From: Citromicrobium sp.
GTDB lineage: Bacteria; Pseudomonadota; Alphaproteobacteria; Sphingomonadales; Sphingomonadaceae
Length of the DNA: 41,168 nucleotides
NCBI GenBank assembly: GCA_002729695.1
Contig: PBYQ01000002.1
Span: 1-41,168 of the forward strand
Reading direction: 5' to 3'
Part shown: positions 1-8,676 of the stretch, one piece after another
How the letters are laid out: the number at the start of each line of letters is the position of its first letter
How positions within the stretch are numbered: the stretch's first letter is position 1
Notes under the pieces: model-generated
The model's database searches: none
Told to the model about the DNA's origin: nothing
Seen by the model: only the letters and a program-made list of their open reading frames with translations
Position numbers and translations under genes: made by a program

Positions 1-2567
1 AAGCGGTCCCGCCAGCCGAATTCCGCGCCGAATGCCGCGCCTACGCCCAGAAATGGGTCGATACCCAGCGCGAACAGCTCAAACGCCTCGGCATCCTTGG
101 CGACTGGGACAATCCCTACCTCACCATGGACTACGACAGCGAAGCGACGATCGTCGCCGAGCTGATGAAGTTCGCCGAGGCAGGCAACCTCTATCGCGGC
201 TCCAAGCCGGTAATGTGGTCGCCGGTCGAAAAGACCGCGCTCGCCGAAGCCGAGGTCGAATACGAGGACATCACGAGCACGCAGATCGATGTCGCGTTCG
301 AGATCGTCGAATCGCCGATCGAAGAGCTGGTCGGCGCGCACGCGGTGATCTGGACGACCACGCCGTGGACGATCCCGGTGAACCAGGCTTTGGCTTATGG
401 GCCGGAGGTTGAGTATGTGCTCCTTCAAACCAGTTTCTTCGCTCCCGGGATCGGAGCCGAGCCCGGAAACGGGTCGATGGATTTCCGCATCTTGGTTGCG
501 GAGGCACTGAAGGGGCAGTTCCTCGCCCGCAACACGACCGCAGGTGTGGAAGCTGACGTGATCGAGGAATGGCGCGGCAAAGGCTCTGACCTCGCCGGCA
601 CCAAGGTCCGCCACCCGATGCACAAGCTTGGCGGATTCTACGAGACGCTCCGCCCCATGCTGCCCGGCGATTTCGTCACTACCGACAGCGGTACCGGCCT
701 CGTTCACATGTCGCCCGACCATGGCGAGGACGATTTCTACCTGTGCCGCGAGAACGGGATCGACCCGGTCTTCGCGGTCGACGATGGCGGGGTGTATCGC
801 GACGACTGGCCGTGGCTGGGCGGCGACGACGAGCGCCGCCGCTCGGTCATCAACCCCAACTTCAACGCGCCCGACGGGCCGATCTGCTCGGACCTGCGCG
901 AAGCGGGCGCGCTGCTGAGCGCGAGCGCGGATTACAAGCACTCCTACCCGCATTCGTGGCGGTCCAAGGCGAAGATCATCTACCGCTGCACGCCGCAGTG
1001 GTTCGTGCCGATGGACAGGGACCTGGGTGCGGAATCCCCCCACCCCGATGGGGAGGGGTCGGGGGAGGGGTCTCCCACGCCCGCAAGTGCCGAACACCCT
1101 CACCCAACGCTCTCCCTCAAGGGAGAGGGCTCGACGCTGAGGGAACGCGCCCTCTCCGAGATCGAGCGCGTCCGCTTCGTGCCCGAGCGCGGGCGCAACC
1201 GCATCCGCGCGATGGTCGAAGGGCGGCCCGACTGGGTGCTTTCGCGCCAGCGCGCGTGGGGCGTGCCGATCACGCTGTTCGTCCGCAAGGACGGTACCTA
1301 CCTGCAGGACGCGAGCGTCAACAGCCGTGTCGTCGATGCCATCCGGACAAGCGGCGTCGATGCGTGGTCAGAGGATCGCAAGGCCGAATTCCTCGGGAGC
1401 GAGCACAATCCCGACGATTTCGAGATGGTGCACGACATCCTCGACGTGTGGTTCGATTCGGGCTGCACGCATGTCTTCGTGCTCGAAAGCGATCGCTGGC
1501 CTGCGCTGACCTGGCCCGCCAATCTCTACCTCGAAGGCTCCGACCAGCATCGCGGCTGGTTCCAGTCCTCGCTGCTCGAAAGCTGCGCCACGCGCGGGCG
1601 CGCGCCCTACGACCAGGTGCTGACCCATGGCTTCACCATGGACCAGAACGGGCGCAAGATGTCGAAGAGCCTCGGCAACACGGTCGATCCGCTTAAGATC
1701 GTCGACCAGTACGGTGCGGATATCCTGCGGCTGTGGGCGCTGAGCGTCGATTCGACGATGGACCACCGCATCGGCGACGAGATCCTGAAGGGCGTCGCCG
1801 ACCAGTACCGCAAGCTGCGCAACACCTTCCGCTACCTGCTCGGCGCGCTGGAAGGCTACGAGGCTTCGGAAGCGGTCGATTATGCTGAGATGCCCGAGTT
1901 AGAGCGGTATACGCTGCACCAGCTGGCCGAGCTCGATGGCAAGCTGCGGCAGTGCATCGCTGACTACGACTTCAACGAATACACCCGACTGCTGACCGAG
2001 TTCGCGAACGAGGATCTGTCCGCGTTCCTGTTCGATATCCGCAAGGACCGGCTCTATTGCGACGATCCGGCATGGGTCGAACGCCGCGCCTACCGGACCG
2101 TGCTCGACACGCTGTTCCACGCGCTGGTCCGCTATGCCGCGCCGGTGCTGGTGTTCACCGCGGAGGAAGTTTGGACCACGCGCTTCCCCGATGCGAAGAG
2201 CATCCACCTGCAGCAGATCGACCCGCTACCGGGCGAATGGACCGACGAGGCACTCGCCACCCGCTTCGCCGCGCTGCGCGAGCTTCGCGAGGACGTGACC
2301 GAGGCGATCGAGCCGCTGCGGCGCGAGAAGACGATCCGCTCCAGCAACGAAGCTGCCGTTTCCGTCCCGAAAGGGGCCGTCCCCGAAGGTTTCGACATGG
2401 GCGATCTTGCGGAACTGTTCATCGCCGCGTCAGTCTCCACACACGAAGGGGAAAGGGTGACCGTTTCGCGCTCTTCCGATAACAAGTGTGGCCGTTGCTG
2501 GCGCCTCCTGCCGAGCGTTTCGGAAGATGGCGAGCTGTGCGATCGGTGCGAGGAGGTGGTCAACTGA
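1..2567 (+). CDS. ileS: isoleucyl-tRNA synthetase, 5' end outside window
   Basis: Class Ia aminoacyl-tRNA synthetase that charges tRNA-Ile in the cytoplasm. The frame is open from base 3, and 854 residues are visible. About the first 80-100 residues, including the HIGH motif, lie upstream of the window. Visible hallmarks are the CP1 editing-domain motif WTTTPWTIP, the editing-site stretch GTGLVHMSPDHGEDDF, the KMSKS loop at 1656-1670 (NGRKMSKSLGN) and a C-terminal zinc finger with two CxxC pairs (CGRC and CDRC, about 2486-2557). An unusual stretch of about 35-40 residues (about 1024-1143), rich in Pro, Gly and Ser and encoded by palindromic repeats, sits between QWFVPMDRDLG and TLRERAL, just before the conserved VPERGRNRI segment. 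The stop overlaps the lspA start by one base, so the two are probably co-translated. Confidence 0.97.
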   Translation, partial: AVPPAEFRAECRAYAQKWVDTQREQLKRLGILGDWDNPYLTMDYDSEATIVAELMKFAEAGNLYRGSKPVMWSPVEKTALAEAEVEYEDITSTQIDVAFEIVESPIEELVGAHAVIWTTTPWTIPVNQALAYGPEVEYVLLQTSFFAPGIGAEPGNGSMDFRILVAEALKGQFLARNTTAGVEADVIEEWRGKGSDLAGTKVRHPMHKLGGFYETLRPMLPGDFVTTDSGTGLVHMSPDHGEDDFYLCRENGIDPVFAVDDGGVYRDDWPWLGGDDERRRSVINPNFNAPDGPICSDLREAGALLSASADYKHSYPHSWRSKAKIIYRCTPQWFVPMDRDLGAESPHPDGEGSGEGSPTPASAEHPHPTLSLKGEGSTLRERALSEIERVRFVPERGRNRIRAMVEGRPDWVLSRQRAWGVPITLFVRKDGTYLQDASVNSRVVDAIRTSGVDAWSEDRKAEFLGSEHNPDDFEMVHDILDVWFDSGCTHVFVLESDRWPALTWPANLYLEGSDQHRGWFQSSLLESCATRGRAPYDQVLTHGFTMDQNGRKMSKSLGNTVDPLKIVDQYGADILRLWALSVDSTMDHRIGDEILKGVADQYRKLRNTFRYLLGALEGYEASEAVDYAEMPELERYTLHQLAELDGKLRQCIADYDFNEYTRLLTEFANEDLSAFLFDIRKDRLYCDDPAWVERRAYRTVLDTLFHALVRYAAPVLVFTAEEVWTTRFPDAKSIHLQQIDPLPGEWTDEALATRFAALRELREDVTEAIEPLRREKTIRSSNEAAVSVPKGAVPEGFDMGDLAELFIAASVSTHEGERVTVSRSSDNKCGRCWRLLPSVSEDGELCDRCEEVVN
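1024..1143. repeat. palindromic repeat element inside ileS
   Basis: This stretch reads as two hairpins in tandem. The first pairs CCCC-A-CCCC (1038-1046) with GGGG-A-GGGG (1050-1058). The second has a perfect stem CTCTCCC/GGGAGAG (1110-1116 and 1121-1127, loop TCAA) inside an outer arm CCCTCA/TGAGGG (1097-1102 and 1138-1143). It stays in frame with ileS and encodes a low-complexity peptide (about HPHPTLSLKGEG) unlike the flanking synthetase. The core resembles small dispersed palindromes common between genes in alphaproteobacteria. That resemblance is from memory and was not searched. No second copy is seen in this window. Confidence 0.7.
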
Positions 2568-3094
2568 TGCCGGGTATCTGGAATCGCCGTGTCGCCGGCC
2601 TCGTGCTGGCCGCGCTCGTCTTCGGGCTGGACCAGTTCGTGAAGTGGCTCGTCACCGGGCCGCTGGAGATCGACCAGGTCGGCGACGTCATGCATCTGCT
2701 GCCGTTCTTCGACCTGACCTTCACGCAGAATTTCGGCATTTCGCTGGGGCTTTTCGAAGCGCAGAGCGTCGAGGCGCGCTGGATACTGGTGTGCGGCACC
2801 GCCGTGATCGCGGTGATCGTGCTGCTATGGATGCTGCGCGAACGCACCGGTGGGGACATTTTCGGCCTCGGCCTGATCCTCGGCGGCGCGCTGGGCAACA
2901 TCCTCGACAGGGTGCAGTACGGCTACGTGGTCGACTATGCCGATCTGCACTTCGGCACCTTCCGGCCGTTCCTCATCTTCAACATCGCCGACGCCGCGAT
3001 CACCATCGGCGTCCTCATCATCCTTGCCCGATCCTTCTTCCTGCGCGACAAGAGCGCGGACGACGACATGCACCTCGCTGCGAAAGAGAGCTGA
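2567..3094 (+). CDS. lspA: lipoprotein signal peptidase (signal peptidase II)
   Basis: Inner-membrane aspartyl protease that removes the signal peptide from prolipoproteins after diacylglyceryl transfer. The product has 175 residues, the usual length, with four hydrophobic segments. The two catalytic aspartates are D114 in NILDR and D142 in FNIADAAI, and the conserved N-terminal DQ(F/V)K motif is at D22. The ATG at 2567 overlaps the ileS stop (TGATG). A longer reading from 2486 would only add residues overlapping ileS and break the usual LspA start. The next gene encodes a lipoprotein, a likely substrate. Confidence 0.95.
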   Translation: MPGIWNRRVAGLVLAALVFGLDQFVKWLVTGPLEIDQVGDVMHLLPFFDLTFTQNFGISLGLFEAQSVEARWILVCGTAVIAVIVLLWMLRERTGGDIFGLGLILGGALGNILDRVQYGYVVDYADLHFGTFRPFLIFNIADAAITIGVLIILARSFFLRDKSADDDMHLAAKES

Positions 3095-3096
3095 TT

Positions 3097-3507
3097 ATGC
3101 GTACCAAGAGCCTCCTGATCCTCGGCACACTTGCGATGGGCCTGGCTGCCTGTGGCAGCAACGGCGGCATTCTGGGTCGCGAACGGCCCGACGAATTCGC
3201 CGTGCAGCGTCAGGCGCCGCTGGTGGTACCGCCCGATTTCAACCTCGCGCCGCCCGAGCCGGGCACCGCACGCCCGGCCGAGGGTACCGCTGCCGAGCAG
3301 GCGCTCGACGCGCTGTTCGGTGGCCCGGCTCCGCGTAGCCAGGTCGAAGCGGCCGCAATCAGCCGGGCAGGCGAGGCCGAGCCGGGTATCCGCTCTGCAG
3401 TGGGCGACCCGCACACGCCGACCGTCGCAAAGGGCCGCGTAACGCGCGACATCATCGCCGCACCCGAGGGTGACGGTGGCTCCGCGCAGGCCGTCATCCC
3501 CGGCTGA
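3097..3507 (+). CDS. DUF3035 lipoprotein
   Basis: Predicted lipoprotein of 136 residues. It begins with a type II signal peptide ending in the lipobox LAAC (modified Cys at about residue 21), followed by a Pro/Ala-rich region. The segment DEFAVQRQAPLVVPPDF is what I recognise as the DUF3035 signature, a family found after lspA in alphaproteobacteria. Function is unknown. It starts two bases after the lspA stop and so probably shares the ileS-lspA transcript. The remaining sequence is low complexity and probably disordered in the periplasm. Confidence 0.85.
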   Translation: MRTKSLLILGTLAMGLAACGSNGGILGRERPDEFAVQRQAPLVVPPDFNLAPPEPGTARPAEGTAAEQALDALFGGPAPRSQVEAAAISRAGEAEPGIRSAVGDPHTPTVAKGRVTRDIIAAPEGDGGSAQAVIPG

Positions 3508-3578
3508 TCGCTGCAACCTTGAATAGCTTGGCGTGCGTGCGTTTGCACCGCGCCAACTCTTCGAACATTTTCGCCTCG

Positions 3579-3619
3579 CCGGTCGCCCGCCGGGGCGCGA
3601 TGTCCCCGTGCGCGACCGG
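3579..3619. terminator. hairpin between convergent genes, candidate bidirectional terminator
   Basis: Perfect 8-bp arms CCGGTCGC (3579-3586) and GCGACCGG (3612-3619) enclose a second stem CGGGG/CCCCG (3591-3595 and 3604-3608). The structure lies between the stop of the DUF3035 gene and the stop of the LytTR regulator, which converge. Neither side carries a clear T-run, so it may be an atypical or factor-assisted terminator. Confidence 0.5.
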
Positions 3620-3624
3620 TCGGG

Positions 3625-4359
3625 CTAACGGCCTGCCATGGATTTGACCTTGGGCAGGAACGTCCGGCCGATCCGCAGGGTCTCGCCGTCTTCCAGCTCG
3701 ACCGACCAGACCCCGAGACCATCGTGCCGCAGGCCGGCGATGTGATCCTTGCGCAGGATCGTGCTGCGGTGGATGCGGATGAAGGCTTCGGGATCGAGCT
3801 TTTCTTCCAGCCCGGCGATCGTCTGCAACAGCAGGTAGGTCTTGTCGCCGACGTAGAGTCGGACGTAATCGCGCTCCGCATCGATCCGGCGCACGTCCGA
3901 GACCGACACCCGGACCAGTTCCGAGCGGTGCGGGACCCACAATTCGCGCAGCCATCTGCCATCGCCCGGCTCGGCGGCCTCGCCCCGCTTTGCCAGAGCG
4001 CGGCCGATCGCCCGTTCCAGCCGTTCGGCCGCGACCGGTTTCAGGACATAATCGACCGCGTCCAGATCGAACGCCTCGACCGCGAAACTCTCGTGCGCGG
4101 TGACGAAGATGATCGCGGGCGGGGTGGGCTTCTTGGCGAGCCTCCTGGCTACCTCAATCCCGTCGAGCCCGGGCATCGTCAGGTCCAGCAGCACGAGGTC
4201 GGGCGTCTGCTCTCCGATTACCTCCAGCGCGGCCTCGCCATGATCGGCCGTGCCGACGACTTCGACCCGCTCTATCCGGCTGCAAAGCGTTTCCAATCGC
4301 TCGATCGCGAGCGGCTCATCGTCGACCAGGACAACGCGCAAGGGTGTGTTATCGTCCAT
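3625..4359 (-). CDS. LytTR-family response regulator
   Basis: DNA-binding response regulator of 244 residues. An N-terminal receiver domain (about 6-120) has the acidic pair D13/D14, phospho-acceptor D59 in LLDLTMPG and conserved K107 in VLKPV. A C-terminal LytTR domain (about 140-240) has the typical region RIHRSTILRKDHI. LytTR proteins bind short direct repeats in promoters. The ATG at 4359 lies inside the end of the sensor kinase gene (11-bp overlap), so the pair is translated together as a two-component system. The target genes are not evident from this window. Confidence 0.93.
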   Translation of the reverse strand: MDDNTPLRVVLVDDEPLAIERLETLCSRIERVEVVGTADHGEAALEVIGEQTPDLVLLDLTMPGLDGIEVARRLAKKPTPPAIIFVTAHESFAVEAFDLDAVDYVLKPVAAERLERAIGRALAKRGEAAEPGDGRWLRELWVPHRSELVRVSVSDVRRIDAERDYVRLYVGDKTYLLLQTIAGLEEKLDPEAFIRIHRSTILRKDHIAGLRHDGLGVWSVELEDGETLRIGRTFLPKVKSMAGR

Positions 4360-5620
4360 TCTTCATATCCAGCGGCATGATGATTTCCGTTCGGTAGCCC
4401 CGTCCTTCGCGCTGCCCTGATACGACCTGCGTCCGATCCCCGAAGCGGGCGCGCAGGCGATCGCGCACATTGGAGAGCCCGATGCCGAACCCCCCGCCGC
4501 CGCTTTCGCCCAGGCCGGGTCCATCGTCGGCCACCACCAGATGCAGGCGATCCTCCTTCGCAAAGGCCTCGATCGTGACGTGCACCCGAGCGGTCGACCG
4601 GGCAACCGCATAGCGAACGGAGTTTTCGACCAGCGGCTGCAGGATCATCCCCGGCACGCGTGCCCGTTCGAGGGCTTCGGGAAGGGTGATGTCGACCACC
4701 AGCCGTTCCGGAAAACGCACTTCCTCGATCGCGAGGTAGTCGCGCTGCAGGGAAATCTCGTCTTCCAGCGCAACGTCTTCGGTCGGCTCTTCGGCCAGGC
4801 TGTGGCGGTAGAAGTTCGACACCGCCTGGATCATCGCTTCGGCGCGCGCTTCCTTGCCGGTGATCACCAGCGAGGACAGCGAGTTGAGCGTGTTGAACAG
4901 GAAGTGAGGATTGATCTGGTAGCGCAGGCTGCGCAATTCGGACGCCTTTGCGGCGGACCGGAACCGCTCTTCGCGGGCCTGTGCCGCCCTCGCCTGCGCG
5001 CCCGCCAGCATCGCGAGATAGAGCGCTGCCCACGCCAGCAGCAGGAAATAGCGGCCCAGCGCGATGTCGGACAGTTGCCGCCAGCGTTCCGTACCCGTGG
5101 GCGCAGGGGCCAGCACGAAAGTCCGCACGTCGTCGATTTCCAAGTCTTCGTTGTCTTCGCGGCCCGCCGGGCGGCGGCGTGGCAGCGGCGGAAACTCCAG
5201 CAGCATGTTGCCCGCCTCGTCCCGCCGGATGACTACGCCCTGATCCTCGGCATATTTCTGGTAGAATTCCTTGTAGATGCGCTCTTCGACATCGGCGAAA
5301 ACCATCTGGTTTATCTGCGCGATCATCAGCGATGCCGGCAGCGCGACGACCAGCGCCGTCGCCGTCTTGATGATCAGCGACTGCCGATCGACCAGCCGCA
5401 GCACCAGCCACATGCCCAGCGTGACCGTAGCCCCGGCGAGGCATACCAGCGACCGGCGCCACAGGAGTGCTTCCTGAAGCTCCAGCCCGACGATCGCGCC
5501 CCGCAGGCTGACCAATGCGAAATAGGTGATCCACAGGCCCGCAATCGAGATCAGCACCAGCCTGAACGGCAGTCGGCTCGAAACGGAGTTATCCTGCAGG
5601 TCGGAGGTATCTTCTGTCAC
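4349..5620 (-). CDS. LytS/AlgZ-type sensor histidine kinase
   Basis: Membrane sensor kinase of 423 residues. Hydrophobic segments lie near residues 19-36, 54-76, 86-104 and 190-208. A charged loop between the third and fourth (about 105-188) may be the periplasmic sensing part. The cytoplasmic region has the His_kinase (PF06580-type) motif YQINPHFLFNTLN with phosphorylated H239, then an HATPase_c domain with LVENSVRYAV and DDGPGLG/GIGLSNV. The start is GTG at 5620; no better start precedes the first membrane segment. It overlaps the LytTR regulator gene, its evident partner. The ligand is unknown. Confidence 0.92.
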   Translation of the reverse strand: MTEDTSDLQDNSVSSRLPFRLVLISIAGLWITYFALVSLRGAIVGLELQEALLWRRSLVCLAGATVTLGMWLVLRLVDRQSLIIKTATALVVALPASLMIAQINQMVFADVEERIYKEFYQKYAEDQGVVIRRDEAGNMLLEFPPLPRRRPAGREDNEDLEIDDVRTFVLAPAPTGTERWRQLSDIALGRYFLLLAWAALYLAMLAGAQARAAQAREERFRSAAKASELRSLRYQINPHFLFNTLNSLSSLVITGKEARAEAMIQAVSNFYRHSLAEEPTEDVALEDEISLQRDYLAIEEVRFPERLVVDITLPEALERARVPGMILQPLVENSVRYAVARSTARVHVTIEAFAKEDRLHLVVADDGPGLGESGGGGFGIGLSNVRDRLRARFGDRTQVVSGQREGRGYRTEIIMPLDMKNGR

Positions 5621-5713
5621 AGTCTGCCGTCATTGCCCGGCCTCGCGCATGAATACCATGCCGCCGGTCGATCCTAAGAATGCCCCCGTCGAAGCCCGCC
5701 TGCCGTCAGGCCG

Positions 5714-6394
5714 TCAGCCGATGGAGATGCGCGCGTCGCGCAATGCCTGCAATACTTCCTCGTCGACGGGGGTCCAGGGCTCTGCCTTGCCCATCGGCGC
5801 GGTGAGCCCCGCCAGCGACCGCGACCATACGCGAGAGAAGATCACGGTCTCGTCTTCCCACAGGACCGCCAGCACCCTGCCCTCGCCCGGCGCGCGCCAG
5901 TCCGCCGGCAGTTCCCCCCATGCCAGATTGTCGCTCCACCGCTCCGGATCGCAACCGGGGTGATAATAGTCCGCCTCGGCCAGCGATTGCAGCACGCCGA
6001 CCCAATCCACCGGCTGCCGGTCGACGGCGAAGGCCGCGAAAGCCAGGCTCGGATCGGGGGTTTCGGGCGCGAAGACTCCAGCCTCGGCCATCTGCCCGAC
6101 GAGCTTGCGAACCTTCGCCTGCTTTGCTTGCGACAGCGGAGGGATCGCCCCTTCGAACTGCATCTTCGTTGCCGGGCCGGCAGGTTGGGGCGCAAAACTC
6201 AGCGCCACCCCGACAAAAATGTCGATCGCGTAGGCGAACCCCAGCAGCACGATCGCAAAAATCACCACGAGGACTGCGTGGCCATCCCCATTCCACGCCA
6301 TGCCCATCACGCGGGTGGCGAACAGGAAGCTAACGCCCAGCGCCAGCAGACGGATGGTCCAGCGCCCCTTTGTGCTGCGCAGAAACGCGATCAC
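5714..6394 (-). CDS. unknown membrane protein after fumarase
   Basis: I do not recognise this family. The product has 226 residues. Two hydrophobic segments near the N-terminus (about 12-32 and 40-70) are followed by a soluble domain of about 150 residues, rich in Trp and acidic residues and without a known catalytic motif. I chose the GTG at 6394 because it overlaps the fumarase stop by four bases (GTGA); another GTG at 6433 would add 13 residues. Co-transcription with the upstream fumarase is likely. The two-component genes start 93 bp further on. Confidence 0.75.
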   Translation of the reverse strand: MIAFLRSTKGRWTIRLLALGVSFLFATRVMGMAWNGDGHAVLVVIFAIVLLGFAYAIDIFVGVALSFAPQPAGPATKMQFEGAIPPLSQAKQAKVRKLVGQMAEAGVFAPETPDPSLAFAAFAVDRQPVDWVGVLQSLAEADYYHPGCDPERWSDNLAWGELPADWRAPGEGRVLAVLWEDETVIFSRVWSRSLAGLTAPMGKAEPWTPVDEEVLQALRDARISIG

Positions 6395-7914
6395 GCGTCC
6401 AGCAGGCCTTCTTCCGCGATCCGCTTCTTCCACTGCGCCGGCGCGAGCGTGTGGACATTATTGCCCGCCGCATCGACCGCCACGGTCACCGGCATGTTCT
6501 CGACCGTGAATTCGTAGATCGCTTCCATGCCCAGTTCCTCGAACGCGACGACCTTCGCTTCCTTGATCGCGCGCGCCACCAGGTAGGCCGCGCCGCCGGT
6601 CGCCATCAGATAGGCGGTCTTGAAGCGGCTGATCACGTCGACCGCGTCGGCGCCGCGCTCGGCCTTGCCGATCATCGCCAGCAGGCCGAGGTCGAGCATC
6701 ATCTCGGTGAACTTGTCCATCCGGGTGGCGGTGGTCGGGCCTGCCGGGCCGACGACTTCGCCCATCACCGGGTCGACCGGGCCGACGTAGTAGATCGCCC
6801 GCCCCTTGAAGCTCACCGGCAGCTCTTCGCCCGCCTCGAGCATATCCTTGATGCGTTTGTGCGCGGCGTCGCGCCCGGTCAGCATCTTGCCCGACAGCAG
6901 CAGGCGGTCGCCATGCTGCCAGCTTTCGACCTCTTCCTGCGTCAGCGTGTCGAGGTTCACGCGCTTCGCCGCGCTGTCCGGCTGCCAGTTGACCTTGGGC
7001 CACTGATCGAGATCGGGTTTTTCCAAATAGGTCGGGCCCGACCCGTCGAGCGTGAAATGCGCGTGGCGAGTCGCTGCGCAGTTCGGGATCATCGCCACCG
7101 GCTTGCCCGCAGCGTGGCACGGCCAGTCGAGGATCTTGACGTCGAGCACCGTGGAGAGGCCTCCGAGGCCCTGTGCGCCGATACCCTGCGCATTGACCGC
7201 ATCGAAGATGTCGATGCGCAGCTGCTCGAGATCGGTCTGAGCGCCGCGTGCCTTCAGCTGGCCCATGTCGATCGGATCCATCAGGCTCTGCTTGGCCAGC
7301 CGGACGCAATGTTCCGCCGTGCCACCGATGCCGATGCCCAGCATCCCCGGCGGGCACCAGCCCGCACCCATCGAAGGGATCTGCTCGACCACCCAGTCGA
7401 CGATATTGTCGCTGGGGTTCATCATTTTGAACTTGCTCTTGTTCTCGCTGCCGCCACCCTTCGCGGCGACATCGATGCTGACCGTGTTGCCCGGCACCAT
7501 CTCGACCGAAAGCACACAAGGGGTATTGTCGCGCGTGTTGCGGCGGGTGAAGGCGGGATCGGCGAGAATGCTTGCGCGCAGCTTGTTGTCCGGGTGGTTG
7601 TAGGCGCGGCGAACGCCCTCATCGACCACGTCCTGCAACGAACGCTTGCTATCGAGGCGACATTCCTGCCCCCATTTCACGAACACGTTGACGATGCCGG
7701 TATCCTGGCAGATCGGGCGGTGACCCTCTGCACACATGCGGCTGTTGGTCAGGATCTGCGCGATAGCGTCCTTCGCGGCGGGCCCCTGCTCGGCCTCATA
7801 GGCCTCGCCCAGCGCGCGAATATAGTCCATCGGGTGGTAGTAGGATATGAATTGCAAAGCGTCGGCGACACTTTCGACGAGATCGTCTTCACTGATAACA
7901 ACCATGTCGCTCAT
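6391..7914 (-). CDS. class I (4Fe-4S) fumarate hydratase
   Basis: TCA-cycle enzyme that interconverts fumarate and malate using an oxygen-sensitive [4Fe-4S] cluster. The 507 residues match the usual length of about 500. An N-terminal alpha domain has PICQDTGIVNVF, AEHCVRLAK and MIPNCAATRHAHF, which supply the three cluster cysteines. A C-terminal beta domain has GRAIYYVGPVDP and GPAGPTTATRMD. The ORF is open further upstream, but conserved sequence begins at the ATG at 7914 (MSDMVVISEDDL). Transcription diverges from the tolC operon across a gap of about 160 bp. This family is often called fumA or fumB. Confidence 0.93.
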   Translation of the reverse strand: MSDMVVISEDDLVESVADALQFISYYHPMDYIRALGEAYEAEQGPAAKDAIAQILTNSRMCAEGHRPICQDTGIVNVFVKWGQECRLDSKRSLQDVVDEGVRRAYNHPDNKLRASILADPAFTRRNTRDNTPCVLSVEMVPGNTVSIDVAAKGGGSENKSKFKMMNPSDNIVDWVVEQIPSMGAGWCPPGMLGIGIGGTAEHCVRLAKQSLMDPIDMGQLKARGAQTDLEQLRIDIFDAVNAQGIGAQGLGGLSTVLDVKILDWPCHAAGKPVAMIPNCAATRHAHFTLDGSGPTYLEKPDLDQWPKVNWQPDSAAKRVNLDTLTQEEVESWQHGDRLLLSGKMLTGRDAAHKRIKDMLEAGEELPVSFKGRAIYYVGPVDPVMGEVVGPAGPTTATRMDKFTEMMLDLGLLAMIGKAERGADAVDVISRFKTAYLMATGGAAYLVARAIKEAKVVAFEELGMEAIYEFTVENMPVTVAVDAAGNNVHTLAPAQWKKRIAEEGLLDA

Positions 7915-8076
7915 CGACGGGCACCTTCTACTGATCGAAACCGGAGCGCCGATAGAGCAGCAAAGGCCTATGCGACAAGTGATGCGGGTCTTGGCGAGCC
8001 TTTCCGCCCCCTCTAAGGCGTCTGCCGGGGCCCGCATCCCCGTCTACCAAGCGGCATAGATAGCGAGACGAGAGAA

Positions 8077-8676
8077 ATGATTGCCACCGCGCAGAAAACG
8101 ACAGATTTCGCGGCCGCACGCCGTCACATGATCGAAAGCCAGCTGCGCACCAGCGGGGTCAACGATTCCTGGGTGCTCGAGCGGATGGCTGCTGTTCCGC
8201 GCGAAGATTTCGTGCCCGAAGCCGCGCGCGCCGGTGCCTATGTCGACCGGACGGTGCCGCTTGGCGATGGCGCTTTTCTTGCGCCACCGCTCGCGCAGGG
8301 CCTGATCCTGACCCATGCCCGCCCCGATGCCGCAGATCGCGCACTCCTCGTCGGGCCGGCCACCGGCTATCTCGCCGCGCTACTGGCACCACTGGTTGGC
8401 GACCTTGAGCAGGCGACGCCCGAGTCGGTGCTTTCCGGGAATGTCGAAGGGACCTTCGATCTGGTGATCGTCGATGGCGCGGTTGAGCAGGTGCCCGCCG
8501 CGCTGGCTGCCACCCTCTCGCCCGAGGGGCGACTCGTTACCGGGGTCATCCGCAACGGCGTCACCCGGCTCGAACTTGGCCGCCGCAGCGGAGATGGCGT
8601 TTCGCTGATCTCCGTCACCGAAGCGCAGCTGCCCCGTCTCGCAGCCTTCGACGCGCCACCGAGCTGGACTTTCTGA
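8077..8676 (+). CDS. protein-L-isoaspartate O-methyltransferase-like protein, probably degenerate
   Basis: The 199-residue product resembles PCMT in its N-terminal part (ARRHMIESQLRTSGVNDSWVLERMAAVPREDFVP) and its C-terminal core (FDLVIVDGAVEQVP). Two functional motifs look altered. The active-site stretch normally TIS(A/Q)P reads GAFLAPP here, and the SAM-binding loop normally GxGxGY reads VGPATGY. The segment between is shorter than in true PCMTs. Repair of damaged aspartates is therefore doubtful, and it may have another role. The ATG at 8077 follows a purine-rich GAGACGAGAG. The stop overlaps the start of the tolC gene, a pairing I recall from other alphaproteobacteria. Confidence 0.85.
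   Translation: MIATAQKTTDFAAARRHMIESQLRTSGVNDSWVLERMAAVPREDFVPEAARAGAYVDRTVPLGDGAFLAPPLAQGLILTHARPDAADRALLVGPATGYLAALLAPLVGDLEQATPESVLSGNVEGTFDLVIVDGAVEQVPAALAATLSPEGRLVTGVIRNGVTRLELGRRSGDGVSLISVTEAQLPRLAAFDAPPSWTF

Noticed and set aside
4541..5677. 378-residue open frame on the plus strand
   Set aside because: Antisense to the LytS-type kinase, with low-complexity Arg/Gln composition.
6370..8016. 548-residue open frame on the plus strand
   Set aside because: Exactly antisense to the class I fumarase, which has all family motifs; the plus-strand product is Arg/His/Ala-rich with no recognisable domain.
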